DNA of 64,000 nt from Atrichornis clamosus (taxonomy: Eukaryota; Chordata; Aves; Passeriformes; Menuridae), in NCBI GenBank assembly GCA_013400975.1, contig WBMZ01014175.1:124340-188339 (forward strand), written 5' to 3'. This document shows, piece by piece, positions 27,360 to 39,400 of the stretch; position 1 is the first letter of the stretch; every line of letters begins with the position of its first letter. The translations under genes were made by a program, and so were the position numbers. The notes below the pieces were generated by a model. The model was given only the letters and a program-made list of their open reading frames with translations. It did not search any database and was not told where the DNA came from.

Positions 27360-28130
27360 TGTGTTGGTTAAAGGTCAAACTCCTACCAGGTCACTCATCT
27401 TCCCTCCTCAACAGGACAGAAGGAGAAAGTATGATGAAAAAACTCATGGGTTGAGATAAAGACAGCAGGATCACTTATCAGTTCTGTCACAGGCAAAGAA
27501 GACTTGTCATGGGAAAAATTAATTTATTTTTTTGCCAATTAAAAGAGTTTGGGGATGGTAAGAATCAAAGATAAACATTAAAATGTCTTTCCTCACTCTC
27601 TCCCAGACTTATGTTCATGCCTTCATTCTCAACCTCTCTTTCTACCCTTTCTGCCTCTTCTGCCCCTGGAAAAATACAGGGAGACGTGGGCTGCAATCAG
27701 TCCATAACAGCTTCTCTCTAGTACTCCTCCTCCTCACACTTATTTTCCTCTCCAGTGTCTGTCTTTCGAGAGGTCACAGTTCCCTGAGGATACGTTCACT
27801 GGCCCCATTGTGGGGTCCTCTCCACAGATTGGAAAGCAATCTTTGCTTTGGCTCCTGGAGTCCTTCGTTCTTCTCTGACCTTGGGGTTTGTAGGTTGTTA
27901 TCTCACTATTTTTGTTCTCTCCTCCTCTCATAATGTGGCTTTTTCTCCCCTTTCTTACTAATGTTTTCCCCAAGGCACCACACCTGGGACTAATGGGCTC
28001 AGTCATATCCTGCCATGGGTCCATTGCTGAAGTGTCTGGAATTAGCTGTGTCCAGCACAGAGCAGTCCAAACCGCTACTTACAGAGGCCTCCTCTGTAGC
28101 TCCTCACTGCCAAGAACTGGACTCCTGAAT
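27360..28130 (-). mobile_element. ERV LTR, diverged, near full length
   Basis: This LTR is read on the minus strand. It aligns block by block with the complete LTR at 49776-50865. Shared blocks include CATGGGTTGAGATAA (27445-27459), followed by CACTTATCA and GTCACAGGCAAAG. Further on come CAGGGAGACGTGGG with CAGTCCATAACAG, and CTCCTGGAGTCCTTC with CTCTGACCTTGGG. The copy ends with CTTACAGAGGCC, CTCTGTAGCTCC and TGCCAAGAACTGG. A minus-strand AATAAA (complement of 27523-27528) lies about 60 nt upstream of the 15-mer box, as in the 50-kb copy. It is shorter and more decayed than that copy. The distal edge (28130) is approximate, and I find no target duplication. Frames of 94-116 codons within it are on both strands and look spurious. 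Confidence 0.82.
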
Positions 28131-29581
28131 CCAGACCATGTACAAAACTGGGCTGTTAGTTAGTAAGGATGTACCAATTTATCCAAGTAAAAAAAAAAAA
28201 ATCCTCATAAATGTATTCTTTTAGGATTTGTAATGTCAAAGATAACTACAGGGTGTATTAGCTCAGTCTTAAGAACAGGCATTGTTTATGCAGATGGAAA
28301 ACCCAAGTCATTAATCAAAAATCATTAGGAACTTTGCAGTGTTTTCTTTCCTTTGTCTGAATATCTGTTTTCACATGACATTTCTTTCTGAAGCATCTTC
28401 TTTCTCTTCTAAGTATTCTGAAATCATCAGGTACAGGAAAGAAATGTGCACAAAAGATCAAGCTTTCTATTGGATCTCAGATTGCAGACAGAAAAAATAT
28501 GGGCTCCAGCTAAAGCTGTTTTTCATTACAGTAGATGTCAGTGGAGGGATAAATAAGAAAGAGCAAACTCTTATTTCCAGAGGAGACCCTGTCAGAGGTT
28601 ATGTGAGGTTACAGTATAAATGCACTGGCTAATGGACTGGCTAATAGTAATAAGTATTCCTTATTATCCAGGAATATATCGAGACAAACCGGGCAACCTG
28701 ATCAGTGTTAAGGCAATCATGTTAACCTGAACTGGTTGTAAAATTACCATGAGGCTTTGGCAAACCTGCCTCTGAGCAATTTCCACAAGACAATGAGCTG
28801 GGGCCTAGGCTAGTTTTTTTGTATGTGGGTTGTCTTACTGAGACCTATATAAGAGAATTTTATTACCTCTTGCTTTTTATCATGTCTCTAGACTGTGTTC
28901 CCAAGGCTTTGACTTTGACCTAGCAACTGTCTTGTTTAATTGTGGTCCTGAATTCTATGATTTGTACATTTTTATTTTTTTTGTTTCCTGATGTTGCCCT
29001 GGTAAGTGACTTGCTGTACATGCTGGAGTCATAAGGCTTTTTTATTTTCTTGAGCTTGCTTTTTACACCTTACAGTGCCAGGTGCTCTGTTGCCTTCCTT
29101 ATGTTTCCAATACTCTGCTACAGCGTGTCTCTCACAGACTACAGCCATGGGTCGAATAAAAAAAATACAGCATGGTAAAATGTTGAATAGAAATTACTAA
29201 ACTAAAGGTTGATTATACCTGGTGTTGATTAAGGAGCTGTAGAAAGGACAAAATTCTTACAGGCTATTAGTCTCAGCTGAGCCTTGGACACAATTTCTAG
29301 GCTAAAACCAGGGAGTGGTGGTGAGGGGGAATGGAACTAGAGCTACCAGGGTGAAGGTGTGATTAGGCCGTGTGAGTTTTTCTGCCTTCTGCTACTGGGT
29401 GGAAGTGCTGAGAGTTCGAATCAGACAAATGCCAGAAGCTTGCAAAAAGTTTTCAAGCAGTCCAAATGTGTAACTCTTTAAAATACCTGTACAGCTGCAC
29501 TATGTGAACTAAACCCACTGAATTAAATCAGGATTGGATTCTCACCCAAGAAAGAGATGCTAAAGCTGAGACAAGACACTT
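28131..29581. other. Noncoding spacer between LTRs
   Basis: No gene is identified. A TATA-like CTATATAAGAG occurs at 28845-28855 with a plausible downstream start region, but no LTR or known promoter can be tied to it. A perfect 7-bp hairpin (TAATAAG, 5-nt loop, CTTATTA) lies at 28648-28666, next to a short duplicated ACTGGCTAAT. Confidence 0.5.
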
Positions 29582-29835
29582 TGTGGAAATATTGATGCCA
29601 AGGGGGTTTTTGCTTTTTGCTTTTTGCTTTTGCCTTTTTGCCTAGTCCATGCTAGCATTCCTGAGCTGTTTCAGATTAAAAATAGCCTATATTCTAGGCA
29701 AAATAGAGCCACCTATCTCTACAACTTTCTGGGGTTGAGAACATGCTATCACAGACTGACAACCAAAAGACGAACGTTTAATTCTGTGCCTTAATTGGAG
29801 AATCTTTGTAAATTATGTTTTTTGTTAGAACAGCA

Positions 29836-29846
29836 TATATATATAG
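29836..29846 (+). promoter_or_regulatory. Putative LTR TATA box
   Basis: TATATATATAG lies within the 29582-30099 LTR, about 150 nt upstream of its AATAAA. This order and spacing fit a U3 core promoter with transcription starting about 30 nt downstream. Whether it is still active is unknown. Confidence 0.55.
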
Positions 29847-29978
29847 AGCTATGGGATAGAGAGAGGCCATTTTTCTCTTCATCTTTGGATCTTTTTTTTT
29901 GCCCTCTTTTCCTTATCCACACCCTACNGTATACTGTGGTTCCAGGCTGGGGGAGGGACTGCCCTTCTCCCGTTTGTA

Positions 29979-30001
29979 TTTCGGAAAACTTCCGAAATAA
30001 A
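29979..30001 (+). promoter_or_regulatory. Poly(A)-signal hairpin in LTR
   Basis: A perfect inverted repeat with 8-bp arms and a 3-nt loop spans 29979-29997, and its 3' arm runs into AATAAA (29996-30001). In known retroviruses, hairpins around the R-region poly(A) signal modulate its use. Here the role is inferred from position alone. Confidence 0.6.
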
Positions 30002-30099
30002 GTTTTTGCTTTTTCCCTATCTTTATAAAAGCTGCCTCCAGCTTCTGTTTTGTTGCTCAAAAAGGGGGAGGGGGGGCAGAAAAAGGCAACAATATCACA

Positions 30100-32339
30100 G
30101 CCCACTGGACAGCAGAACAAACTGTTAGTGTAATGATCTTTTCTGAAATTAGTCCTTGAAGTTTATGGTCAGATAATGATTTTCCAGAAGTAACTCTCCA
30201 AATATTTCACTGGTATTACTCACGACTGAAGCAGAGTCCATGTTTTGTAGATGATAGAATTTATTTATCTGTGGGTTTGCTCTCCATTTGTCTAAGTTAG
30301 AACCTTGAAACTTCATTGGCAAATTAACTGTACTTTAGGTGTTATTCACCAGAAATAATTTGTCAATTTTCAGGACATTATCAGAACTAAATAAAAGACA
30401 CTAAGTCTAGAAGAAATGTTTTATTGCATTTGTCCCCCTAAAATTGTAAATGTATTCTTTCTAAGCTTTAATACCTAAGTTTAAACAAGAAGCACTGATC
30501 ATTATTGCAAGTAAGAACCTCATTCTTACATAAAATCTGGGAGACCTACGGAAGAAGAGACTTCAGGAAACCCATTCCAAAGAGATTAGGCTATCACAGG
30601 CAAAGATTTTAAAATAATTAAGATATGAAGCACTCAGTATTGTGGATAAATAAGCAGGAATGTCATCCATAAAAAATCAGTTTCTATACCCCAATAACAT
30701 GGACTAGGGGCAAAATCCATCTTTTATTATTGATCATTTAAAATACCTTAAGCTATTAAAAATGCCCTGTTAATGTTACCGTACCGAGAAATGTTGGATA
30801 AAGACAAGCTGGCTATTTTGCAATTACATATTTTTCATACTTATACTCTGAAAGAGCTGGCTACTTCTTCCACATGATGTTTTCTATAATTTTATTCTGT
30901 ATTAGGGTATCTAAAGTTAAGCTGGAAGTACAAACAACTGTCTGGAAATTTTTCTCATCTGTTAAGTTACTACTCCTCTTACCATTTTACTCTTATTTTG
31001 AGCACATCTCCTACCTTTTTCTATATTATTTTACGGTACTAATGAATCCATAAATGTCTTGTTGAAACCATCATTTTGAAGGATACTAGGCACGTTCTCA
31101 GGAATTTATATAAAGAAATTACCTGAATAGTGTAACCAAAGTACAGTCAGGAAGCAAAGATTTTCCTCTTTGTGACCTGATTATTTAAAGTGATAAAAGC
31201 TGAAAAATTTGAAGAAATTAATTAAAAACCTGTCTGACCTGACATTTGTGTGTCTTGTTGTAATATTGGATGTAAGGCTGTTTTTTCAAAACAAATACAT
31301 TAAATACCAGGGAAATCTTCTGGACATGGAGGTGTGGGGGGATGTTGGCACATATATGAATTCTGTGTGTTAAGAAAGGAGGTAAAAAATGCAAAACTTT
31401 CTTTAAAAAGCTGATCTTTCCCACATTCTATAAAGAAAGAGCAGTAATTATATTTGTTTTGAATCGCTGAAATCTCTACATGTGCATTGGAATTGCCATT
31501 TCTGGAAATTCTGGATTCTCTGAAGAAGGTTTTTATATAGGTATCACATCACTCAGTAACTGAATCATTTAATCTAGCTGTACTATTTTAAGTAGAGAAA
31601 ACACTCTACTTTTTATTTGATGTATGCTAGTCCTGAATGATGAACTGCATGCCAGTATTAGTCAGTGTTGCCAGCAGGTGTTAAGAGTCCTCCAAAAAAG
31701 CATCATGAAAGCATCTAACCTGCCTATATAAGGTAAATGTTGATTAGGGTTACTGAGGGTTCTCCAACCTCATTCTGTATGAACTTTAGGTGTGAATGAT
31801 AAGAAGGAAAAGTTTAGAATTGAATTTAGCTCTGAGAGCGGGAATGGGAACTGTAATTCTGTACAATGTGCAGGTTAAAACAAGGTAAAATACCCATGGG
31901 AAATTTTAACAGTGCCTTTAATCACAGGTGCTAGAAATTTAATGGTTGGGTATGACAATATCTCACTGCACTTTATCAGCTTATTGAATGCTTGGATGTA
32001 TATATGACTTGTGCTGGTACTAGTAATGCACTAACTTCTTAGCCACATTCTGAGTATTACACATTCTCTTTGAGGTCTGTTAAAACAAAATCTAGTATCT
32101 TATTCATGAATGCATTAAAAATATTAACTGGACAGGGCTGATCTCAATGAGAGCGAGTATAAACCTGCCTTATCTCCTGCTGAGCTGGTTTCTTCTGTGG
32201 TGGTGTTCAGTGCCTTCAGCTATTTATTCAACACCACTAAATGACCTCTAAGAACTGCAAGGTTCACTAGACTGAGTATGACTGGTGTGGGGGTAGCTCC
32301 ATGCTCAACTATGATTTAAGTAAGGATTTGTTCATAAAG
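30100..32339. other. Noncoding spacer between LTRs
   Basis: No gene or mobile element is recognised. The sequence is AT-rich and frames are under 70 codons. Confidence 0.6.
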
Positions 32340-33494
32340 TGTCTTGGGGTGACTGTATGACACCGTTTTGTCTCATATCGCCTGCTTCATACTAAACATG
32401 AATTCTGTACCTCTGATTTGAATCCAGAAATTTTCAAGGAAAGACACAGACACTCCCACCCTGGGACTTGGGCAGGTTTTTCAGGTTTTCTTGTTTTTTG
32501 CTCTCGGCTCTGCCGCAAGCAGCAGGGAAGAGAGATTTTCTTTTGCTTTCCTTTTTTTTTTNNNNNNNNNNNNNNNNNNNNNNNNNNNNNNNNNNNNNNN
32601 NNNNNNNNNNNNNNNNNNNNNNNNNNNNNNNNNNNNNNNNNNNNNNNNNNNNNNNNNNNNNNNNNNNNNNNNNNNNNNNNNNNNNNNNNNNNNNNNNNNN
32701 NNNNNNNNNNNNNNNNNNNNNNNNNNNNNNNNNNNNNNNNNNNNNNNNNNNNNNNNNNNNNNNNNNNNNNNNNNNNNNNNNNNNNNNNNNNNNNNNNNNN
32801 NNNNNNNNNNNNNNNNNNNNNNNNNNNNNNNNNNNNNNNNNNNNNNNNNNNNNNNNNNNNNNNNNNNNNNNNNNNNNNNNNNNNNNNNNNNNNNNNNNNN
32901 NNNNNNNNNNNNNNNNNNNNNNNNNNNNNNNNNNNNNNNNNNNNNNNNNNNNNNNNNNNNNNNNNNNNNNNNNNNNNNNNNNNNNNNNNNNNNNNNNNNN
33001 NNNNNNNNNNNNNNNNNNNNNNNNNNNNNNNNNNNNNNNNNNNNNNNNNNNNNNNNNNNNNNNNNNNNNNNNNNNNNNNNNNNNNNNNNNNNNNNNNNNN
33101 NNNNNNNACAAGGAAGTTTGGGACTTTTTTTCTTTTTTCCCTTTTGCCTGAAACTGCTTTTCAACTGAGCTTGGATCCAGGACAGAAGGTCATCCGACCA
33201 CCAGCATTGCCAGGGGAGGAGCCTTGCCTTGGCCCGTCAACGGGGGGCCACGCCAGAGGACTCTCTACTTTACACAGGTATCTCCATCGCAAGTGTTTTA
33301 TAATTTAATATTGTTCATTTCTTTTCTGTGCCTGCAGGCACTGTGTGTGTGTCCTTGTAAATAAAACAGATTTTTTTTTTCACTTGGCTTCTGAGAAAAT
33401 GCTTTTTTTCTGGACCTGGTGGGGGAGGGGCTGTTAATAGTCTACCCGCCCCTGGGAGGGAATTTTCCTCCTTATATTGTCTCAAACCAGGACA
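32340..33494 (+). mobile_element. ERV LTR containing an assembly gap
   Basis: The element starts with TGTCTTGGGGTGAC and ends with CTCAAACCAGGACA, giving near-perfect inverted termini (TGTCTTGG / CCAGGACA). AATAAA lies at 33360-33365, leaving about 130 nt of U5. That U5 includes a T-run, a GGGGGAGGGG block and TTTTCCTCC. Upstream of the gap, U3 contains CTCTGGCTCT-type and GCCGCAAGCAGCAGGG words that I recall from passerine LTRs. Flanking pentamers TAAAG (32335-32339) and CAAAG (33495-33499) are 4 of 5 identical, a plausible target duplication. Because 546 bases are N, the real length and any TATA box are unknown. Apparent long frames across 32418-33308 exist only because Ns are read as open. 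Confidence 0.78.
32562..33107. other. Assembly gap (546 N)
   Basis: There are 546 consecutive Ns. The left edge is an 11-T run (32551-32561) after a C/T-rich stretch, and the right edge resumes in a T/C-rich stretch. The gap lies entirely inside an LTR, so no host gene needs to be hidden there. Its true length cannot be judged. Confidence 0.98.
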
Positions 33495-36400
33495 CAAAGT
33501 AATTAGTTTCCATTTGTACACATTTTCTGTGGCTCTGTTTTAAAAAGTAGTGAAGAATGAGTTATTATTCCACCACTGTCAGAGTTACATCTATTTGTTT
33601 AGTTTTCCCGTTTTAGAAACTGCCTTAGCCCACGTTCTGAGCTGGTATTAAGAGGATGCAATTACACTACATCCCTATAGAGCAGGATTGAAAGCCACTT
33701 GTGTTTAAGATGCACTTGATGTCAGTATTATGAAGACTAGGATTTCTTGCTCTTCCTACCTCTTTGCTGAAGCTATTCTGTATAGTGCACGTTCAAGAGC
33801 CATAAATGTTCGTATTGCATCCTATGGTGCAATTGCCAAAGGCAGGAAATGGAAAGGCTGAACAGGCAGCTAACACTAGGATCTGTAGTAACTTGAGAGA
33901 TGGGTATTAGGTGAGGTGGCTCTTTTGAGGATACACATTCCAAAGGAAATAGGATCTGCTGCCTTTGAGAGAAAGCTAGATTCTGTTCAGAAGCCAATTA
34001 ATACAACCCAAGGAGTCCCTGTCTCCTCCTGGAGTAGTTTGCCTCCACTCTGGTATTTGGCAGTAAAAGGTGCCTTCCACTGCTGGCACTTGCCAGTTCC
34101 AAGAATTATCAAATAATGTCATTATATTCAGTTAGGGGCAGAGAAATGCATTTTTTTTGGACAGATGTCAGTGAATAATCCAGGCAAAACAGATTCAGGT
34201 ATAAACTGTGTCTATGTTTAGAAGAAGCCTAGCAAAACAACAATCAATGTGAAGATTCACAAATTAATCAGAAACTTGGATTATAACTCCAAATGTTGAA
34301 AACTACACCAAATCGTGGAAGGAAATAGAATGGAATGATTGGATTATTGGTTGCAGTAATTTATGTACAGAGAAGTGGAAACAGCCCTGCATTTAGGATG
34401 AACACTAATCACAACATACACACAGGAGGCAGGACCCTATGGCAATAGGATTGACAAAGAATGGAATAATCAGGACTTTGTAACAAGAAAATGTAAGACT
34501 TAAAGTTTACAATGACCCCAGGAAATAGCTTTACAGACATTCTTTAGTGGAACTTTGTGCAGGAGAAAGATTGTTAAAACCTAGGTTGCCAGATGATCTG
34601 CCCTGAGCTAGAAACATTTGTCTATAATGCCTGACACAATGTGAGAACAGAGTTGGGATTGTAAATAGCATAGTTAAGAAAGAAAAAAAAGATATCAGCA
34701 GTAATCCCAGAAGCCTAGATCCATCAGGACACCTAGCCCAAACAGGTTACTCTTTCCATGCTTAAGTTACACATACCTTAAGCCTGAGCTATTGTCATTT
34801 TAGCAGGATAAGCAATAAAAATTAAAAGAAAAAATCTGACTTGTCATTTAGAAAAGTGTCAGGAAAATGTTAAGTATCCTTTCAAAGGAAGATAGAAATA
34901 TATATGAACCAGGTTAGGGAGGTGAGTATATAGATGTCCACATTTGCCCTTTACTAGAGGACAATTTACTAGGTTGTGACATGCACTTTTCAAGAGATAG
35001 GTTGATATAAATCTGGATTGTGTAATTTATCACAATCAAAATAGGGGAGGTTTTTTTGCTGCCAGATTTAAAATCCTGAGTTTAGTAAAAATTCTTTTCA
35101 TGCTGCAAAAATGTTCAAAATATCTGGAAAACCCAGTCATCAGTCTGGAATTCATCCTGCTCTTGCTTACACTTGACTAAAGCTTTGCAACTGACTTTTA
35201 GCAGGAGTTGGATTATTTTGGATTTTAAAGAAGTCTAACAGTACTACAATATTTTCCCAAAGCTGTGTTGTGATTTTTTTGAAATAAATTCTGATGCAGA
35301 AATGGCAGGTCAGTTAGTCAGTGGCTGTTTTCAACACTCTTGTTAGGATAAAGAGTGTCTTATACCATTTCATTTTCTGTCTGCACCGGAGAAAACCTGA
35401 TAATTATTTCCCCTCTGGTGTTTTCAATACAGTTTTATGAGCAGATTTGTATTCTGATCTAAGCTGTGAAACTGAAATATGTGCTCCTTGTGCTACAAGT
35501 ATGAATGTCTTCATGATATAAACAAACGTCTTCCATTCAGTGGGTAAAGCTGAAAAGAATTTTCCTGGAACGTAATATTTTGGGTGAGATCATAGAAGCC
35601 TCTTTTAGTCCTTTTATTACAAGCGTTATATTGTACTATCATGAGAATGCCTTAGGTTTTTGAAATATATTTGTTATAGAAAGCAGAGTTACCCAGATTT
35701 TATTTACTATATTTTTGCTGTAGAGAGAAAAAGATAATAGAATGAAAATATAAGCCTTTCTTCTAATCTTCTTCTCCAATATGGTTGAACTTTAAAGCTG
35801 CAACTCAAAAAGCTCCCTAGTCTCCCATCTTTTTTACACCAAATACAGTTATTAGTAAAAAATGAGCATAAAAGTAATTTTGAATAAATAAATGGGTTAA
35901 CAAGTTGATAAAAGTTATCTAATATCAACATTAGTGGGAGGACAATTGTTTTGATTGTCACAAAGGAGACAAAACCAACACCTTGTGAGAGGAAAAAATA
36001 AGTAAATATACCACGAGCCACTAAAAATGGAAACTGAAGTTACCATTACTGAGGACTGTAAAAGACTCAAATGATATATGGAGTGAATGCTAGTCAGAAT
36101 TCACAGATAACCCTTTGGCAGGAATACAGCCTGAAGTGTTATTCATCCAAAATAAACTTCTTAGGAGTCACATGATCCTGCAGCACCTTATACCTAGAGC
36201 TGCATTTTGGCAGAAAGGGTAGTCAAATGTTCATCAGAGGTAGAGATTAGAGACTGTATTCATCAGGTTGTTTCTTTTTCATCTTCAGTGATATGGGAAA
36301 TTCCAGATGCAGATAAAAAAGTATCAAATTGACAGACACATGAAATATAATTAATAAAATAGTGACCAAAGAATCTGAAGTCCTCTCTACCAGGAGAAGG

Positions 36401-39400
36401 CTGTGCATGATACCCTGTAACTCTAAAGTAACAGCATGATAATTTTCACATATGCAACCTCTAGCAAAAGAGGAAAAACACATAACTGAAGCAAGAATGG
36501 AAACATTTTGCTCCTGTCTAATTTGTTTTACCAGGTTCTAGGTAGTGAAAATACAATAACCGCTTATCTGCTTCCATACTGGAAATGAATAGGTGACCAG
36601 CACAGTGAACAGTGTTGTGTGGATTTGTAGAGAGGTAGGGATGGGAACTAGGCAGCTACAAGTTATAGCTGAAGATAAAGCTGAAACTCATTGGTACTGT
36701 TGCTTTTTTAATTCCATGTGTCAAAAGGAAAAGTGTTCACAACCATACTATTTCTCTTATTTTTCTTGAGCTAAAAACTCCCTTGTTTTTCATGAATTGC
36801 AGCATTCTTTATTTTCCATAGCATGTGCCATAGTCTTCAAAATACTGAGGTGATTTTTCATACTTCATCCATTTATCATTTTATCCCTTTTCTAATCCTT
36901 AAATATATGCCATTTATTTTCGCACAAAAAAGATAATCATTAAATCATGCAATCCTAAAGTAATGTATTTTATTAGTAAGGTCTTCTCAGCTGCAATGAC
37001 ATTACTAATGCAATACATATACTAAATCAAAATGGATCTGGTGTAATTAAAGGATTCCAACATTTACATCTCATGTAGGGCAATGGATTGTTTTTTCCTA
37101 AGTACAACAGGAAAATATTTAGTAAGAGGTAATACCTGGCTGATCTGAGAGAACAGCATATGCAAAAGTAATAGCTTTTGACAGAACAACCATTCTAATT
37201 TAAAAAAAAAAAATCTGAGAAGCCAGTCTGAAAAAAGCATGAACATCACAGGACCATGAGCTGAAAAAAAAAAATCAGAGGAACTTAGGCAGTTAACCAT
37301 GAAAGTAGCTCAACAGGGGATGTAAGAGTGTCCTCAGTGTCTGAAATGGTCTACTACATGTAAAACAGTTGCAAATATTTACTTCTTTATGCTAATAATT
37401 TGTATTAAAAAGACCCCAAACAACAACTACCATCCCAAGGCAACTCTCAAAAACCAGACCACATTTTTTCCACTGTACTGTAAACACAAATTACTTTGGA
37501 GTCTGATATGGTCATGTAACTACCAGATGGAAATGGAAGTGAATTGCCGAAGGTAATAGGCATGGAAGAGATCTATTAATTTAAGAGGTGTCATAGAATT
37601 TGACAGCTATCCAGTGTCCCCAAGTTAACAGACTTTTTACAATGAAGTATATATATCAAATAGTTTCATATAAAGAGAAAGAGACATCAGATATATATAT
37701 GATATGTGTTGTATGCTCACTAATGAGAAGTGTAGGCAGGATTATGTTCCAATGCTAAGAGTGGTTATTGAACCTCAAGAACTTTTATACTACAGAAATC
37801 AAAAAATTCTGCAAGTAGCATTGGCTGAAAATAGATTTAAGATTGATTCTGAACCTGAAAAAATAAGCTGAATATAGATTTTTGAATAATGGATCCTTTG
37901 GCTATGCTTACTGATTTACCTTTTTACTGATCTAATTAAAGTAACTGTATTGAATTACAAGAATATATAATTAGCTATTGGATTTTTAGGAAAAATGCGA
38001 TCAAATCTAAACACAAAATCATGCAGTGTAAAATGCCATATTTGTCTTCCTCATTCCCTTCTTTCTCAATGTCACTTTTGCATCTGTTACCTGTATTATA
38101 CCACCTGGAAGCTTTCAATTAATTTTTCTAACTTAATGCTAAAGTGTTGACATGCATCTGTTGAAATATTTATCAATTTACTGGAACAAATGTGCTTACT
38201 AATGTTTATATAAGAGGTGAGCAAGGGTTCTGCACAACAAATACATATGGGTGGACACACACAGAGTAAACTATTGTGATGTGATTAAGATGAAATATTT
38301 CATAAAGTTTTTATTGAATTAAAACTTTTCTTAGTTTTCCGAGAACTATGGGTAGACAAACAGTTATCAAACTAACTTTCCTTGACTATTCTTTAGTAAA
38401 AAATTCACAGGCTCTGTGAAACTTCATAACAAAAGCAGCTTGAGGAGATAAAATAAAAAGAAATCTATGGTGCATGCAATATATCTAGACAGAGAAGATG
38501 ACCTGATTTTCTGTTCTAGTTGACAGTGATTAATACATGAAACTTCTCAGAAGGCAATCATACAGTGTGCTATAAAACTGAAAAGATGTACAGAGTGAAA
38601 ATCACATAGAGCCCTGAGGTGCAAAAGACTGAGAATGATGAAGTCCTCTTTTTTTCTCTAGGAGGTTGGGACCTCTAGCAACAGCTTCAGCTTTCAGTCA
38701 ACTGAATAAAACAGGTCAAAAAGAATAAGGAAGGGAAATGGACCATCAGATTATGTGAATTTAATTTAAAACAGTTAATTTGGGATTCTGCCCACAGTGC
38801 AGAGAAGCCAATAGTTTGTATTGAAAGGATTTAGACATGAAGCAATGGAAGGCATTTTGCCTTGTTTGTGAAGTCAAAATGCTGGAGAACTTTTGGGTAT
38901 GTCCTACTTGTTTCTAAGAAGTGCGAACAAAATTCAGTCTATAGGGATCAGAGAATTGTTAAAGTCCTCCTGCAAATTTCTTCATGCAGATGTGTTCTGT
39001 GCAAACACAGGTCGGAGACCAGAACCAGTAAATCCAGAAAAACTAACCAGATACATTCTTACATACTGAAAGCAGAATTATCACGATTTATGTCTTATTT
39101 AAAAAAAAAAAAAAAACCCAAAAACCAAAAAAACAAACTCAGAGTACTACCACAATTGTCCTTTCTGCTGCCCTGTGTGTCTGAAGTGTTTCTTCACTGC
39201 AGTTATTCTGAGTAGGGAATGACTTCTAGCATCCACAGCAGAAATCTGGTCTCTCATGATTTCTGGTCAGTGTCGGGTGTACAAAGGGAAGCTAATCTTC
39301 TACTTCTAACGCCTGGTCTGCTTTTCCTGTTTCAGTGAGAGTCATCCTACTCTATCACTTGGAGACATCCTTGCAAGTTTCTGTGTGTTATAGCAATCAC

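Larger units (their letters stand above)
29582..30099 (+). mobile_element. ERV LTR (plus orientation), distinct family
   Basis: A 518-bp element has retroviral-style termini. The 5' end is TGTGGAAATATTGATGCC. The 3' end is GGCAACAATATCACA, whose complement TGTGATATTGTTGCC matches the 5' end apart from a 3-nt gap and one base. Near its start is a (TTTTTGC)n heptamer array (about 29606-29642). A TATA box TATATATATAG lies at 29836-29846, and AATAAA at 29996-30001. A perfect 8-bp hairpin (TTTCGGAA-AAC-TTCCGAAA, 29979-29997) overlaps the poly(A) hexamer. A G-run lies near the 3' end (30064-30076). An ambiguous base N occurs at 29928. I find no clear target duplication and do not recognise the family by name. 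It is clearly unlike the other LTRs here. Confidence 0.75.

Noticed and set aside
28845..28855. CTATATAAGAG as a promoter
   Set aside because: It is a good TATA match but no LTR boundaries, transcript or gene can be linked to it.
32418..33308. Open frames of 225-296 codons across 32.4-33.3 kb
   Set aside because: They are open only because 546 Ns are read as unknown residues; the flanks are LTR sequence.
38862..39215. 117-codon plus-strand frame
   Set aside because: It crosses a 16-A run encoding lysines and has no family resemblance.
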